DNA of 64,000 nucleotides from Collinsella sp. GTDB lineage: Bacteria; Actinomycetota; Coriobacteriia; Coriobacteriales; Coriobacteriaceae. Positions 42,449 to 50,109 of this stretch are shown here, one piece after another (within the stretch, counting starts at the first letter, position 1; each line of letters opens with the position of its first letter). Where the stretch lies: positions 134,137-198,136 of the forward strand of contig DXZS01000020.1 in the NCBI GenBank assembly GCA_019419505.1, given 5' to 3'. The translations under genes and the position numbers were made by a program. The notes beneath the pieces were generated by a model. It saw nothing but the letters and a program-made list of their open reading frames with translations, did no database searches and had not been told where the DNA came from.

Positions 42449-42454
42449 TATAAT
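42449..42454 (+). promoter_or_regulatory. Probable -10 box of the TPR-like gene
   Basis: A perfect TATAAT in GCGTATAATAC, 55 bases before the start codon. The -35 region is weak. Confidence 0.5.
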
Positions 42455-42509
42455 ACATCTAGTACGTGTTGTCATACCGCTCGCTTTATGAGCGACTAAG
42501 GACCCCAAT

Positions 42510-43133
42510 ATGCCCGATTCCCGCACACTCTGGACCGCCGTCGTTATCATCTGCATCGCCGTGTCGGTGTTCTTTAGCGTCAAAAAACGCACCACGTTCA
42601 AGCGCTTGCAGCAACTTATGGCTGCCAAGCAGTGGGACGAGTTCGATCGTTTGCTCGACGCCAAACTCACCAGCATGCTGTACCCGCGCTACAACCGCGA
42701 CTACCTGCGTCTGAACTCCTATCTGCTGCGCGAGGACCACGAGCGCGCCAGCGAGATGTTCGACCTGCTGCTGGGTCTCAACCTCCCCAAGATGCAGCGC
42801 GTCGACTTGGTGATTAAGGCCTTTAACTACTACGTTGGCCAGGAGGACCGCAAAAAGTCCAAGGAACTGTTGCACGAGATCAAGGGTTTTGAGGGCGGTC
42901 AAGCCGAGGCGGTTGCACACGAGTGTCAGCTGATGTACGACACGATGATCCTCAAGCGCCACAACGACATTCCCGAGCTGGAGCGCATGCTCGAGGAGGC
43001 CGGCGACGACCCGGTCAAGCGCTGCCGCCTGGAGTACCTGCTGGCCCTGCAATACCAGAACAAGGGCGACGAAGCCAAGTTCCAGGAGTTCCTGGAGAAG
43101 TCGGGCCAACACTCGATGGCCGTCAACGCGTAA
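42510..43133 (+). CDS. Membrane-anchored helical-repeat (TPR-like) protein
   Basis: A 207-residue protein with an N-terminal transmembrane anchor (TLWTAVVIICIAVSVFFSV, residues 6-24) and then paired amphipathic helices resembling tetratricopeptide repeats (for example QWDEFDRLLDAKL, YLLREDHERASEMFDLLLG, YLLALQYQNKGDEAKFQEFL). AAGGA precedes the ATG. Such proteins usually scaffold other proteins at the membrane. No specific family recognised. It lies 31 bases before tRNA-Leu. Confidence 0.75.
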   Translation: MPDSRTLWTAVVIICIAVSVFFSVKKRTTFKRLQQLMAAKQWDEFDRLLDAKLTSMLYPRYNRDYLRLNSYLLREDHERASEMFDLLLGLNLPKMQRVDLVIKAFNYYVGQEDRKKSKELLHEIKGFEGGQAEAVAHECQLMYDTMILKRHNDIPELERMLEEAGDDPVKRCRLEYLLALQYQNKGDEAKFQEFLEKSGQHSMAVNA

Positions 43134-43164
43134 CGGACGGCTTGTGCTAGACTTCTAGTCTCAC

Positions 43165-43249
43165 GGGGGCGTGGCGGAATTGGCATACGCAGGAGACTTA
43201 AAATCTCTCGCCGCAAGGATTGTGGGTTCGAGTCCCACCGCCCCTACCA
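43165..43249 (+). tRNA. tRNA-Leu, anticodon UAA
   Basis: An 85-base class II tRNA with encoded CCA. Acceptor strands GGGGGCG and CGCCCCT pair (first pair G:U), the anticodon loop CTTAAAA is closed by a GAGA/TCTC stem, the variable arm is CCGCAAGG, and the T arm is GTGGGTTCGAGTCCCAC. TAA at the anticodon reads UUA leucine codons. Confidence 0.95.
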
Positions 43250-43259
43250 TTTGGCTTTT

Positions 43260-43297
43260 ACGAGCTCGTGTCCCCCGGGGATGCGGGCTCGTTTCTT
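43260..43297 (+). terminator. Intrinsic terminator of tRNA-Leu
   Basis: ACGAGCTCG and CGGGCTCGT pair around a GC-rich inner stem (CCCCCGGGG), followed by TTTCTTT. Confidence 0.8.
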
Positions 43298-43427
43298 TAA
43301 GATGCCGGCGGGACTCGAACCCGCGAGGGGGCGAGCGTTAAGCAAACGCGGAGCGTTTGTAGCGAGCCGGCGAGGGCGCCGGCAGGCGACCGAGGCCGGT
43401 GCGTATTTGCTGCGCAAATTCGCAGAC

Positions 43428-43494
43428 GTCCCACCGCCCCTACCACGCATTGTTTACGAGCCCGTGTCCCCCGGAGACGCGGGCTCGTTTCTTG
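43428..43494 (+). repeat. Partial duplication of tRNA-Leu 3' end plus terminator (att-like)
   Basis: The last 18 bases of tRNA-Leu (GTCCCACCGCCCCTACCA, 43232-43249) recur exactly at 43428-43445, and the copy is followed by a diverged second terminator (ACGAGCCCG...CGGGCTCGT, 43456-43490). The offset is 196 bp. The segment between contains a GCGGGACTCGAACCCGC stem resembling a reversed tRNA T arm. This pattern is expected of a tRNA-targeted integration remnant. Confidence 0.7.
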
Positions 43495-43514
43495 TGGATG
43501 CCGACACGGATGAT

Positions 43515-43583
43515 AAGTTGCGGTGGAATAGTTCCTGTTTTGACTGGTTACCAGCTCATTTAAGAACTTTTTCACCGCAACTT
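43515..43583. repeat. AAGTTGCGGTG palindromic repeat, copy 2
   Basis: Starts AAGTTGCGGTGGAATAG and ends CACCGCAACTT like copy 1, but the inner GGGA motif is replaced by GTTCCTG...AAGAAC. Confidence 0.8.
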
Positions 43584-43596
43584 AGATTGGCACTCC

Positions 43597-43680
43597 CACA
43601 TTTTTCGATGGAAAAACGTGGTTGTCTCGCACATTTTCCGATGGAAAAACGTGGTTGTCTCGCACATTTTCCGATGGAAA
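43597..43680. repeat. 33-bp tandem repeat, 2.5 copies
   Basis: Units at 43597-43629, 43630-43662 and a partial at 43663-43680. Each holds the near-palindrome CACATTTTCCGATGGAAAAA with a GTGG completing the dyad, then TTGTCTCG. It ends 15 bases before the -10 box of the ATPase gene, a natural place for regulator binding. Confidence 0.85.
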
Positions 43681-43694
43681 CGCCCAAATGGTCT

Positions 43695-43700
43695 TATACT
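43695..43700 (+). promoter_or_regulatory. Probable -10 box of the ATPase gene
   Basis: TATACT, 24 bases before the ATG and just after the 33-bp repeats. The -35 position falls within the last partial repeat. Confidence 0.5.
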
Positions 43701-43723
43701 AGCCGAGAGGGTTGGGAGGCAAT

Positions 43724-45025
43724 ATGCAACGACAGCTTATGAGTGAACTTATCGCTTGGAAATCAAGGGCGAATCGCAAACCTCTCTTGCTTAAGGGAGC
43801 CCGCCAGACAGGAAAGACTTGGCTTCTTAACGAATTCGCAAGCCAGCAGTATCGAAACGTCATTCGTTTTGACTTTATGCTCGAGCCGAGCACACGCTCG
43901 CTGTTCGATGGGGACCTCGACCCCAAGCGCATCATCTCCCAGATAGAGCTCCTACGTGGCCAAACCGTAACGCCGACAGACACGCTCATCATCTTCGACG
44001 AGATCCAAGAGGCGCCACGCGGGATCACCTCGCTCAAGTACTTCAACGAGCTTGCACCCGAATACCACATCGTAGCAGCCGGTTCCTATATGGGCCTCGC
44101 GCTCCGACGCGAAAACGAGTCATTTCCCGTCGGCAAAATCGACCAGCTCACCATGCGTCCCATGGGGTTTGCCGAGTTCGTTCGCGCCGTCGACGGCAAC
44201 CCGCTCGCCGACGCCATCCTTGCCGCAGACATGAACCTTCTAGCAAACGTCACCGAAAAGCTCGTGCACTTGCTCAAGGAATACCTTGTTGTCGGTGGTA
44301 TGCCCGAAGTTGTCTCCGCTTTCGCCGAGACACGCGACTTCATTGAAGCCCGAAGGCTTCAGCAGCAAATCATCGAGGCTTACGAATCCGATTTTGGCAA
44401 ACATGCACCCGCCCGCATCGTCGAGCGCATGAGGTTGGTTTGGAAATCCCTTCCCGGCCAGCTTGCCAAGGAGAACAAGAAGTTTGTCTATGGCGCCCTT
44501 CGCCCTGGAGCGCGCGCACGCGATTTTGAGGAAAGCCTCCAGTGGCTCACGGACTACGGAATCGTTCATAAGGTGCCACGTGTTTCCGCTCTAAAGGCAC
44601 CGCTCTCGAGCTACGAAGACCTCTCGGGCTTCAAACTGTTCTGCATCGACACCGGCATCCTCGGAGCGCTCTCCGGTCTCTCTCCGGCCATCGTTCTTAA
44701 CGGATCCGCTGTTTTTACCGAGTTCAAAGGTTCGCTGACCGAACAATACGTCGCGCAGGAGCTTTTGCTCCAGGACAAAACTCCCGTGTATTGGTCCTCT
44801 ACCTCTGGCAATGCCGAAACCGACTTTGCCATCGACCATGCGGGAACCGTGCTTCCGCTTGAGGTCAAGGCGGCAGAGAACCTTAAAGCGAAGAGTCTGA
44901 AAATAGCCTGCGAAAAATTCAAACTCGAGCGTTGCGCGAGGAGCTCTCTGGCGGCATATAGAGACGAGGACACGCTCGTCAATATTCCGCTTTGGGAAAT
45001 TGGGCAAATCGACAAACTGGCATAA
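43724..45025 (+). CDS. AAA-type ATPase with DUF4143 domain
   Basis: A 433-residue protein of the widespread AAA_14/DUF4143 family. Walker A is LLKGARQTGKTWLLNEF and Walker B LIIFDEIQEAP; a sensor-like Ser follows in VAAGSYMG. The C-terminal DUF4143 part includes FIDTGIL-like FCIDTGILGALSGL, LTEQYVAQELL and the nuclease-like core YWSSTSGNAETDFAIDHAG then LPLEVKA, reminiscent of PD-(D/E)xK folds. GGGAGG precedes the ATG. Its physiological role is not known. The gene sits in a repeat-rich patch next to tRNA-Leu and looks acquired. Confidence 0.9.
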   Translation: MQRQLMSELIAWKSRANRKPLLLKGARQTGKTWLLNEFASQQYRNVIRFDFMLEPSTRSLFDGDLDPKRIISQIELLRGQTVTPTDTLIIFDEIQEAPRGITSLKYFNELAPEYHIVAAGSYMGLALRRENESFPVGKIDQLTMRPMGFAEFVRAVDGNPLADAILAADMNLLANVTEKLVHLLKEYLVVGGMPEVVSAFAETRDFIEARRLQQQIIEAYESDFGKHAPARIVERMRLVWKSLPGQLAKENKKFVYGALRPGARARDFEESLQWLTDYGIVHKVPRVSALKAPLSSYEDLSGFKLFCIDTGILGALSGLSPAIVLNGSAVFTEFKGSLTEQYVAQELLLQDKTPVYWSSTSGNAETDFAIDHAGTVLPLEVKAAENLKAKSLKIACEKFKLERCARSSLAAYRDEDTLVNIPLWEIGQIDKLA

Positions 45026-45042
45026 AGGCTGCGGAGGCGCTC

Positions 45043-45096
45043 AGCAAGGACTGTCCCCAGGTGCCGGCAGAAAAGAAACGTCCCTAGGTGCCGGCT
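45043..45096. repeat. GTGCCGGC / GGGAC palindrome
   Basis: CAGGTGCCGGCAG and TAGGTGCCGGC flank ACGTCCC and CTGTCCCC words; a diverged member of the 2073-2130 family. Confidence 0.6.
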
Positions 45097-45100
45097 GTTG

Positions 45101-45168
45101 AGTTGCGGTGGAATAGGGACTGGTTGGGGCCCGAAAGGGCGATTTTAGTCCGCATTTCACCGCAACTT
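45101..45168. repeat. AAGTTGCGGTG palindromic repeat, copy 3
   Basis: AGTTGCGGTGGAATAGGGAC and its partner ending TTTCACCGCAACT enclose a GGCCCGAAAGGGC hairpin. It lies between the ATPase and Ppx/GppA genes, which converge. Confidence 0.8.
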
Positions 45169-45180
45169 ATGAGGGGATGG

Positions 45181-46185
45181 TTAAAGGGCGCTCAGGCTCG
45201 GGGTCCAGGCGATGGTGGGAGTCGCGCCGTCGAGAACCTCGTTGATGGTGGCGGCCATGCCAGCGAGTAAGCTGTTCTCGCTTACGGTGAGCGTCTTGTA
45301 GCCGCCGGCACGCATGAGCTCGCGGATCACCACGGCGCCGGCCAGAATCACGCCCGCGCGCTTGGGCTGCACGCCCGGCAACGCGGCAATGCCCGCAACA
45401 TCCAGCGCGGACATACGCTCGATGGCAGCCGAAACCTGCTCCATCGAAAGCTCGCGCAGGTGCACAAAGCTCGAATCATACGGCTCCAGCTCGTGAACGA
45501 GTGCCACGAGCGTGGTGACGGTGCCGCCCACCGCAACGAGGCGTTCGGCGCGCTCAAAGTCGCTGGGCAGGCCTTCAAAATAGGCGGCAAACTGCTCGCC
45601 TGCCCACGCGGCAGCGGCAGCAAGCTCGCCATCCGCGGGCGGCAACGCGGAGAAAAAGCGCTCCGTCACGCGGCGACAACCGATGTCCAGCGAGCGCGTT
45701 CCCTCCAGCGCAAAGACGCCGCGCTTCGGCGCATAGACGCCCGTCGCGAGCTCCGTGGATCCGCCGCCCGAATCGGCAACAATGATGCGCTCGCCGGCAA
45801 AGTCGTGCGCCACGCCGAAAAACGTCAGGCGCGCCTCGACCTCACCCGGAATCACCTGTGGCTCAAGCCCCAGATCGCGCAGGCCGTCCAACAGCAGGGC
45901 GGCATTGGACGCATCGCGCGCGGCGCTCGTACACGTGGTGCAAATACACGCGGCCCCAAAGGCACGTGCCTCGTCCACAAACATGCGGCATGCGGCAAGC
46001 ACACGCTCAACGGCCGCCTCGCAAAAGCGGCCCGTCGCGTCGACGCCCTCGCCCAGATCGGTAATCTCGGTATGCTTGGACGATTCCACGATCGCCCCGG
46101 CCTCGACCTGTGCCAGCACCAGTCGCGACGACACCGTTCCCAGGTCGATCGCCGCCACCTTATATCGTTTGTCGCAATGCGTCAT
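45181..46185 (-). CDS. Ppx/GppA-family phosphatase
   Basis: A 334-residue ASKHA-fold phosphatase. The phosphate loops are AAIDLGTVSSRLVLAQ and VADSGGGSTELATG, with AVGGTVTTLVAL in the second lobe. At this length it corresponds to a short exopolyphosphatase or pppGpp phosphatase without the extra C-terminal domain; which of the two cannot be decided. Its ATG overlaps the stop of the septum protein gene (ATGA), so the two are coupled. Confidence 0.88.
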   Translation of the reverse strand: MTHCDKRYKVAAIDLGTVSSRLVLAQVEAGAIVESSKHTEITDLGEGVDATGRFCEAAVERVLAACRMFVDEARAFGAACICTTCTSAARDASNAALLLDGLRDLGLEPQVIPGEVEARLTFFGVAHDFAGERIIVADSGGGSTELATGVYAPKRGVFALEGTRSLDIGCRRVTERFFSALPPADGELAAAAAWAGEQFAAYFEGLPSDFERAERLVAVGGTVTTLVALVHELEPYDSSFVHLRELSMEQVSAAIERMSALDVAGIAALPGVQPKRAGVILAGAVVIRELMRAGGYKTLTVSENSLLAGMAATINEVLDGATPTIAWTPSLSAL

Positions 46186-46976
46186 TGCAGGCTCCCCTCC
46201 GGGCGCAATTCGCCGCTGGACGCGACCGTCTGACCCTCGACGCCGTTAAAACCAAACAGCAGGTCGAGCGTCTGGATGTACCACGGTGCGTCCTTGCCGA
46301 CTTCCTCAATCTCCTTGGCCACTTCGCTGGCCTTTTTGGCGTTCGACGACTTCTTGCTCGAAGACGAATCCGAATCGTCGTCCAGGCCCAGCACGTCAAT
46401 CTTGGTCTCGCCGGGCATCACCAGGCCCAGGTCCTCGGTCGCCGCGTCCTTAATGCCCTCCTCCGAGAGCAGTTTGTCGACGCTTTTCTGCAGCTCGTCG
46501 TTGTACTGCTGGCGAATCTCGACCTGCTTGGCCAAAATGTCGCTCGAGCGCTTGGCCACATACAGATCGCGAACGGGAAAATACAAGCTCACAAGCACCA
46601 GGACGACAACAATGCCGATAAACAGCCCACGCTGGGGCCCATGGGTAAAGTCGTAGATCGCCTTGACCACCGCATTGTCGTTGGCGTAATGCATGAAGTC
46701 CGAGCCCGAAAGACGGCTCGAGGGCCTGGTCGACTTGTCGTGCGCTTGAGCAGACGGGCGCTGCGTACGCGAAGCATGCGTCGGGCGCGCCGAACGTGGC
46801 GGGCGTTCCGTCGACGTATTCATTTGAGCACGGGGGCGTGAGGCACTTGTCGGACGCTGCGTGCGGTGATCGACGCCGGCATAGTCGGACCCGCCAAGCT
46901 GCACCGAATGCGCACGGCGAGGTGACGGCTCACGCGAACCGGCGGAATAGTACCTGTTGTCGTAAATCTGATCCAT
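46182..46976 (-). CDS. FtsB/DivIC-like septum formation initiator protein
   Basis: A 264-residue protein with a long basic, Ser/Arg-rich N-terminal cytoplasmic region (about 120 residues), one transmembrane helix (LFIGIVVVLVLVSLYFPV) and a short coiled coil after it (AKRSSDILAKQVEIRQQYN), the layout of DivIC/FtsB division proteins. The region after the coil reads GLVMPGETKIDVLGL, as in many actinobacterial members. The extended N-terminus is typical of actinobacteria. AAGG lies six bases before the ATG (MDQIYDN). It lies downstream of eno and coupled to ppx; eno-ftsB-ppx order is common in actinobacteria. Confidence 0.85.
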   Translation of the reverse strand: MDQIYDNRYYSAGSREPSPRRAHSVQLGGSDYAGVDHRTQRPTSASRPRAQMNTSTERPPRSARPTHASRTQRPSAQAHDKSTRPSSRLSGSDFMHYANDNAVVKAIYDFTHGPQRGLFIGIVVVLVLVSLYFPVRDLYVAKRSSDILAKQVEIRQQYNDELQKSVDKLLSEEGIKDAATEDLGLVMPGETKIDVLGLDDDSDSSSSKKSSNAKKASEVAKEIEEVGKDAPWYIQTLDLLFGFNGVEGQTVASSGELRPEGSLQ

Positions 46977-47067
46977 GTGCGCCTTGTGCGGTTGAGGTTT
47001 GTTTGCGCTAAGTAATCTAGTTATATCACGAGCGCGCGCACCACCTTCGGCAGCCTTTGCTCGACAT

Positions 47068-47098
47068 AAAAAAGGCGCTGAGCCACAGGCCCAGCGCC
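47068..47098 (-). terminator. Intrinsic terminator after eno
   Basis: Read leftward, GGCGCTGGGCC and GGCTCAGCGCC pair, followed by TTTTTT. It separates eno from the septum protein gene. Confidence 0.9.
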
Positions 47099-47161
47099 CA
47101 CTGGCAGCCATCAGAAGTGGAGCGGAGCCGAGTCAGCCCCGCCCCCGCGAGCATCACTTGT

Positions 47162-48451
47162 TTAGCGAATGTTGTAGAACGCGGCCTTGCCGGCGTAGCG
47201 CGCGCTGCCCTCGAGCTCGTCCTCGATGCGGATGAGCTGGTTGTACTTGGCAATACGGTCGCTGCGGCACGGGGCACCCGACTTGATCTGGCCGGCGTTG
47301 ACGCCCACAACGAGGTCGGCGATCGTGGAGTCCTCGGTCTCGCCGGAGCGGTGGCTCACGATGCAAGCGTAGCCGGCCTCCTTGGCAGTCTCGATGGCCT
47401 CGAGCGACTCGGTGAGCGTGCCGATCTGATTGACCTTGACCAGGATCGCGTTGGCGGCGCCCAGCTCAATGCCCTTCTTAAGGCGCTCGGTGTTGGTGAC
47501 GAACAGGTCGTCGCCCACCAGCTGCACCTTGTTGCCAATGCGACGGGTCAGCTCGACCCAGCCGTCCCAGTCCTCCTCGGCCATGCCGTCCTCGATGGAG
47601 ATGATGGGATAGGTGTCGACGAGCTTCTCCCAGTAATCAACCATCTGGGCACTCGTGTACTCAACGCCCTCGCCCTTGAGCTCGTACATGCCGGTCTCGG
47701 CGTTGTAGAACTCGGTCGAGGCCGGATCCATGGCGTACATGAAGTCGACGCCGGGCTTAAAGCCGGCCTTCTCCACGGCCTTGGTAATGTACTCGAACGG
47801 CTCGGCGTTGGTCTTGAGGTTGGGCGCAAAGCCGCCCTCGTCGCCCACGCCGCCGCCCAGGCCTGCCTCGTGCAGCACGCCCTTGAGGGTGTGGTAGACC
47901 TCGGCGCACCAACGCAGGCCCTCGGCAAAGCTCGGGGCGCCCACCGGCATGATCATGAACTCCTGGAAGTCAACGTTGTTGTCGGCATGCACGCCGCCGT
48001 TGAGGATGTTCATCATAGGCGTGGGCAGCAGGTGGGCGTTGACGCCGCCCAGGTACTGGTACAGCGAAAGACCCGCCGACTCGGCAGCGGCGCGGGCGAC
48101 GGCCAGCGACACGCCCAGGATGGCGTTGGCACCGAGCTTGGTCTTGTTGGGGGTACCGTCCGCGGCAATCAGCGCGGCATCGACGGCGCGCTGGTCGAAG
48201 GCGTCGAGGCCCACGACGGCGTTAGCGCACTCGTTATTGACGTGCTCGACGGCCTGAGAGACGCCCTTGCCCAGATAGCGGCCCTTGTCGCCATCGCGCA
48301 GCTCGCAGGCCTCAAAGGCGCCGGTCGAAGCGCCCGAAGGCACCATCGCGCGGCCAAAGCTGCCGTCCTCGAGCACGACCTCGACCTCGACGGTAGGATT
48401 GCCGCGGCTGTCGAGCACCTCGCGACCGTAGACGTCCAAAATATCGCTCAT
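47162..48451 (-). CDS. eno: Enolase
   Basis: A 429-residue glycolytic enzyme converting 2-phosphoglycerate to phosphoenolpyruvate. Family motifs: SRGNPTVEVEV, PSGASTGAFEA, NGGVHADNNVDFQEFMI, GDEGGFAPNL, SIEDGMAEEDWDGW with metal-binding Glu-Asp, VGDDLFVTN, ILVKVNQIGTL with the catalytic Lys, and the signature SHRSGETEDS. Length is standard. The spacer upstream has a CATAAT box flanked by two direct TAAGTTAGCC repeats. Confidence 0.97.
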   Translation of the reverse strand: MSDILDVYGREVLDSRGNPTVEVEVVLEDGSFGRAMVPSGASTGAFEACELRDGDKGRYLGKGVSQAVEHVNNECANAVVGLDAFDQRAVDAALIAADGTPNKTKLGANAILGVSLAVARAAAESAGLSLYQYLGGVNAHLLPTPMMNILNGGVHADNNVDFQEFMIMPVGAPSFAEGLRWCAEVYHTLKGVLHEAGLGGGVGDEGGFAPNLKTNAEPFEYITKAVEKAGFKPGVDFMYAMDPASTEFYNAETGMYELKGEGVEYTSAQMVDYWEKLVDTYPIISIEDGMAEEDWDGWVELTRRIGNKVQLVGDDLFVTNTERLKKGIELGAANAILVKVNQIGTLTESLEAIETAKEAGYACIVSHRSGETEDSTIADLVVGVNAGQIKSGAPCRSDRIAKYNQLIRIEDELEGSARYAGKAAFYNIR

Positions 48452-48589
48452 GTTGTCTCCCTCTCACTTGGAAACGTAGTGGATGCAAGCGACCGGCCGA
48501 CCGTGCACCGTCGGTGCGTCTCCGTAAGTTAGCCATGTCGCACTTTTTGCATTATGCCCTAAGTTAGCCGAGGGATACACTTGATTTTC

Positions 48590-48636
48590 GAAAAATTTAG
48601 CGGGAACGATGAGGCGTGTCAGCCCGTCGTTCCCGC
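48590..48636 (-). terminator. Intrinsic terminator after mazG
   Basis: GCGGGAACGA pairs with TCGTTCCCGC; read leftward it is followed by AAATTTTT. It is four bases past the mazG stop. Confidence 0.85.
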
Positions 48637-48640
48637 AGTC

Positions 48641-49501
48641 TTACTCCTCCGCCTTTGCGGCATCCCACAGGTCGTTGAGGCCGTGGGTCGAAAGCTCAGC
48701 CAGATCCACATGGGCGTTGGCCGCCATCTGCTCCATCGCAGCCCAGCGACGGCGGAACTTGGCCGTGCTTGCGCGCAGGGCGCTCTCGGCGTCAATCCCC
48801 TCTTTGCGCGCAACGTTGACTAGGGCAAAGAGCAGGTCGCCAAATTCCATCTCGCGCTCGGGCGAGCCGGGCGCCTCGGCCTCAAACTCGGCACGCTCCT
48901 CAGCGACCTCGTCCCACACATCCTGGACCGTCTCCCACTCAAAGCCCACGGCCGCCGCCTTGCGCGACACCTTCTGAGCTTGCATCAGCGCCGGCAGATG
49001 CGTGGGCACGCCGTCGAGCAAACCTTCGGGCGCAACCTCGCCCGCCGCCACAGCCTTGTCCTTGGCAGCCTTCTCGGCAAGCTTGACCTCATCCCAAATC
49101 TTGAGCACCTCGTCGGGGTTGTCGGCATCCGCATCGCCAAACACGTGCGGGTGGCGGCGAATGAGCTTGGCGTCGATATCGCGCGCCACGTCGGCCAGCG
49201 TAAACTCGCCGGCGTCCGTCGCAATCTGCGCATGCAGCACTACCTGCATGAGTACGTCGCCCAGCTCCTCGCGCAGATGCATGGCATCGTCGGCCTCGAT
49301 GCAGTCGAGCGCCTCATAGGCCTCCTCGATCATGTTCTTGCCAATGCTGCGGTGCGTCTGCTCGCGGTCCCACGGACAGCCGTCGGGCTGACGCAGGCGC
49401 CAGATGGTCTGCACCAGATGCTGCAGCTCGGCCGACGCGTCGACCAGCGTGGACAGATCGCGCGAACCCTCGGCATTTTGCTGAGCCATATGCTGTGCCA
49501 T
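48641..49501 (-). CDS. mazG: Nucleoside triphosphate pyrophosphohydrolase MazG
   Basis: A 286-residue house-cleaning enzyme with two MazG domains. The first has LRQPDGCPWDREQTHRSI, EEAYEALDCI and EELGDVLMQVVLHAQIA, giving the ExxE...ExxD metal site; the second has EFEAEAPGSPEREMEFGDLLFALVNVARK. Such enzymes hydrolyse aberrant NTPs. GGAGGAG lies before the ATG (MAQHMAQQ). It starts two bases after the stop of the phosphodiesterase gene, so the pair is cotranslated. Confidence 0.93.
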   Translation of the reverse strand: MAQHMAQQNAEGSRDLSTLVDASAELQHLVQTIWRLRQPDGCPWDREQTHRSIGKNMIEEAYEALDCIEADDAMHLREELGDVLMQVVLHAQIATDAGEFTLADVARDIDAKLIRRHPHVFGDADADNPDEVLKIWDEVKLAEKAAKDKAVAAGEVAPEGLLDGVPTHLPALMQAQKVSRKAAAVGFEWETVQDVWDEVAEERAEFEAEAPGSPEREMEFGDLLFALVNVARKEGIDAESALRASTAKFRRRWAAMEQMAANAHVDLAELSTHGLNDLWDAAKAEE

Positions 49502-49503
49502 GG

Positions 49504-50052
49504 TTACTCCTCCTCCAGGATCACGTGGCGGAACGCGCCACCCTCGTAGATGCCGTAGCTGTGTGTGCCGTCCTTGGGGATGCTCACGCTGCCGGGGTTG
49601 AAGAGCCACAGGCCCGGGTGCGCCTCGCTTGCCTCGTTAACCTTGATATGCGTGTGGCCGTAGACGAGCGCGGAGCCCTCGGGCAGCGCGGGCGCGTGGT
49701 CGACGCTGTTGTGCATGCCGGCGCCAAAGACGTGGCCGTGCGTCAGGAACAGCTCGCGGCCGGTCTCGTCGAACAGCGTGGCGTAGTTGGCCATGACGGG
49801 AAAGTCGAGCACCATCTGGTCGACTTCGGCGTCGCAGTTGCCGCGCACCGCGATGATGCGGTCGGCCAGGGCGTTGAGCAGCGGAATCACGCGCTTGGGG
49901 GCGTAGTCGCGCGGCAGGTCGTTGCGCGGACCGTGGTAGAGCAGGTCGCCCAGCAGCACGATGCGGTCGGGCTGCTCGGATTCGATGGCGGCGACCAGGC
50001 GCTCGGTCCAGTATGCCGAGCCGTGGATGTCGGAGGCGATGAGGTATTTCAT
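49504..50052 (-). CDS. YfcE-type phosphodiesterase
   Basis: A 182-residue calcineurin-like phosphodiesterase of the MJ0936/YfcE group. Motifs: MKYLIASDIHGSA, VLLGDLLYHGPRN, VRGNCDAEVD, LTHGH and VYGHTHI, followed by FNPGSVSIPKDG. These enzymes hydrolyse simple phosphodiesters in vitro; the in vivo substrate is unknown. Spacing links it to mazG (downstream). Confidence 0.9.
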   Translation of the reverse strand: MKYLIASDIHGSAYWTERLVAAIESEQPDRIVLLGDLLYHGPRNDLPRDYAPKRVIPLLNALADRIIAVRGNCDAEVDQMVLDFPVMANYATLFDETGRELFLTHGHVFGAGMHNSVDHAPALPEGSALVYGHTHIKVNEASEAHPGLWLFNPGSVSIPKDGTHSYGIYEGGAFRHVILEEE

Positions 50053-50109
50053 GGGGAGTCCTTTCGGAGTGGGGCTGATGTGGCCGGGCGCGAGATGTCG
50101 CCGGCCGCG

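Noticed and set aside
43300..43335. A second tRNA gene on the minus strand
   Set aside because: Only a T-arm-like stem with the GTTCGAGTCCC loop is present; no matching acceptor, D arm or anticodon arm could be assembled.
43597..43680. CRISPR array
   Set aside because: Units are directly contiguous without unique spacers; it is a simple tandem repeat.
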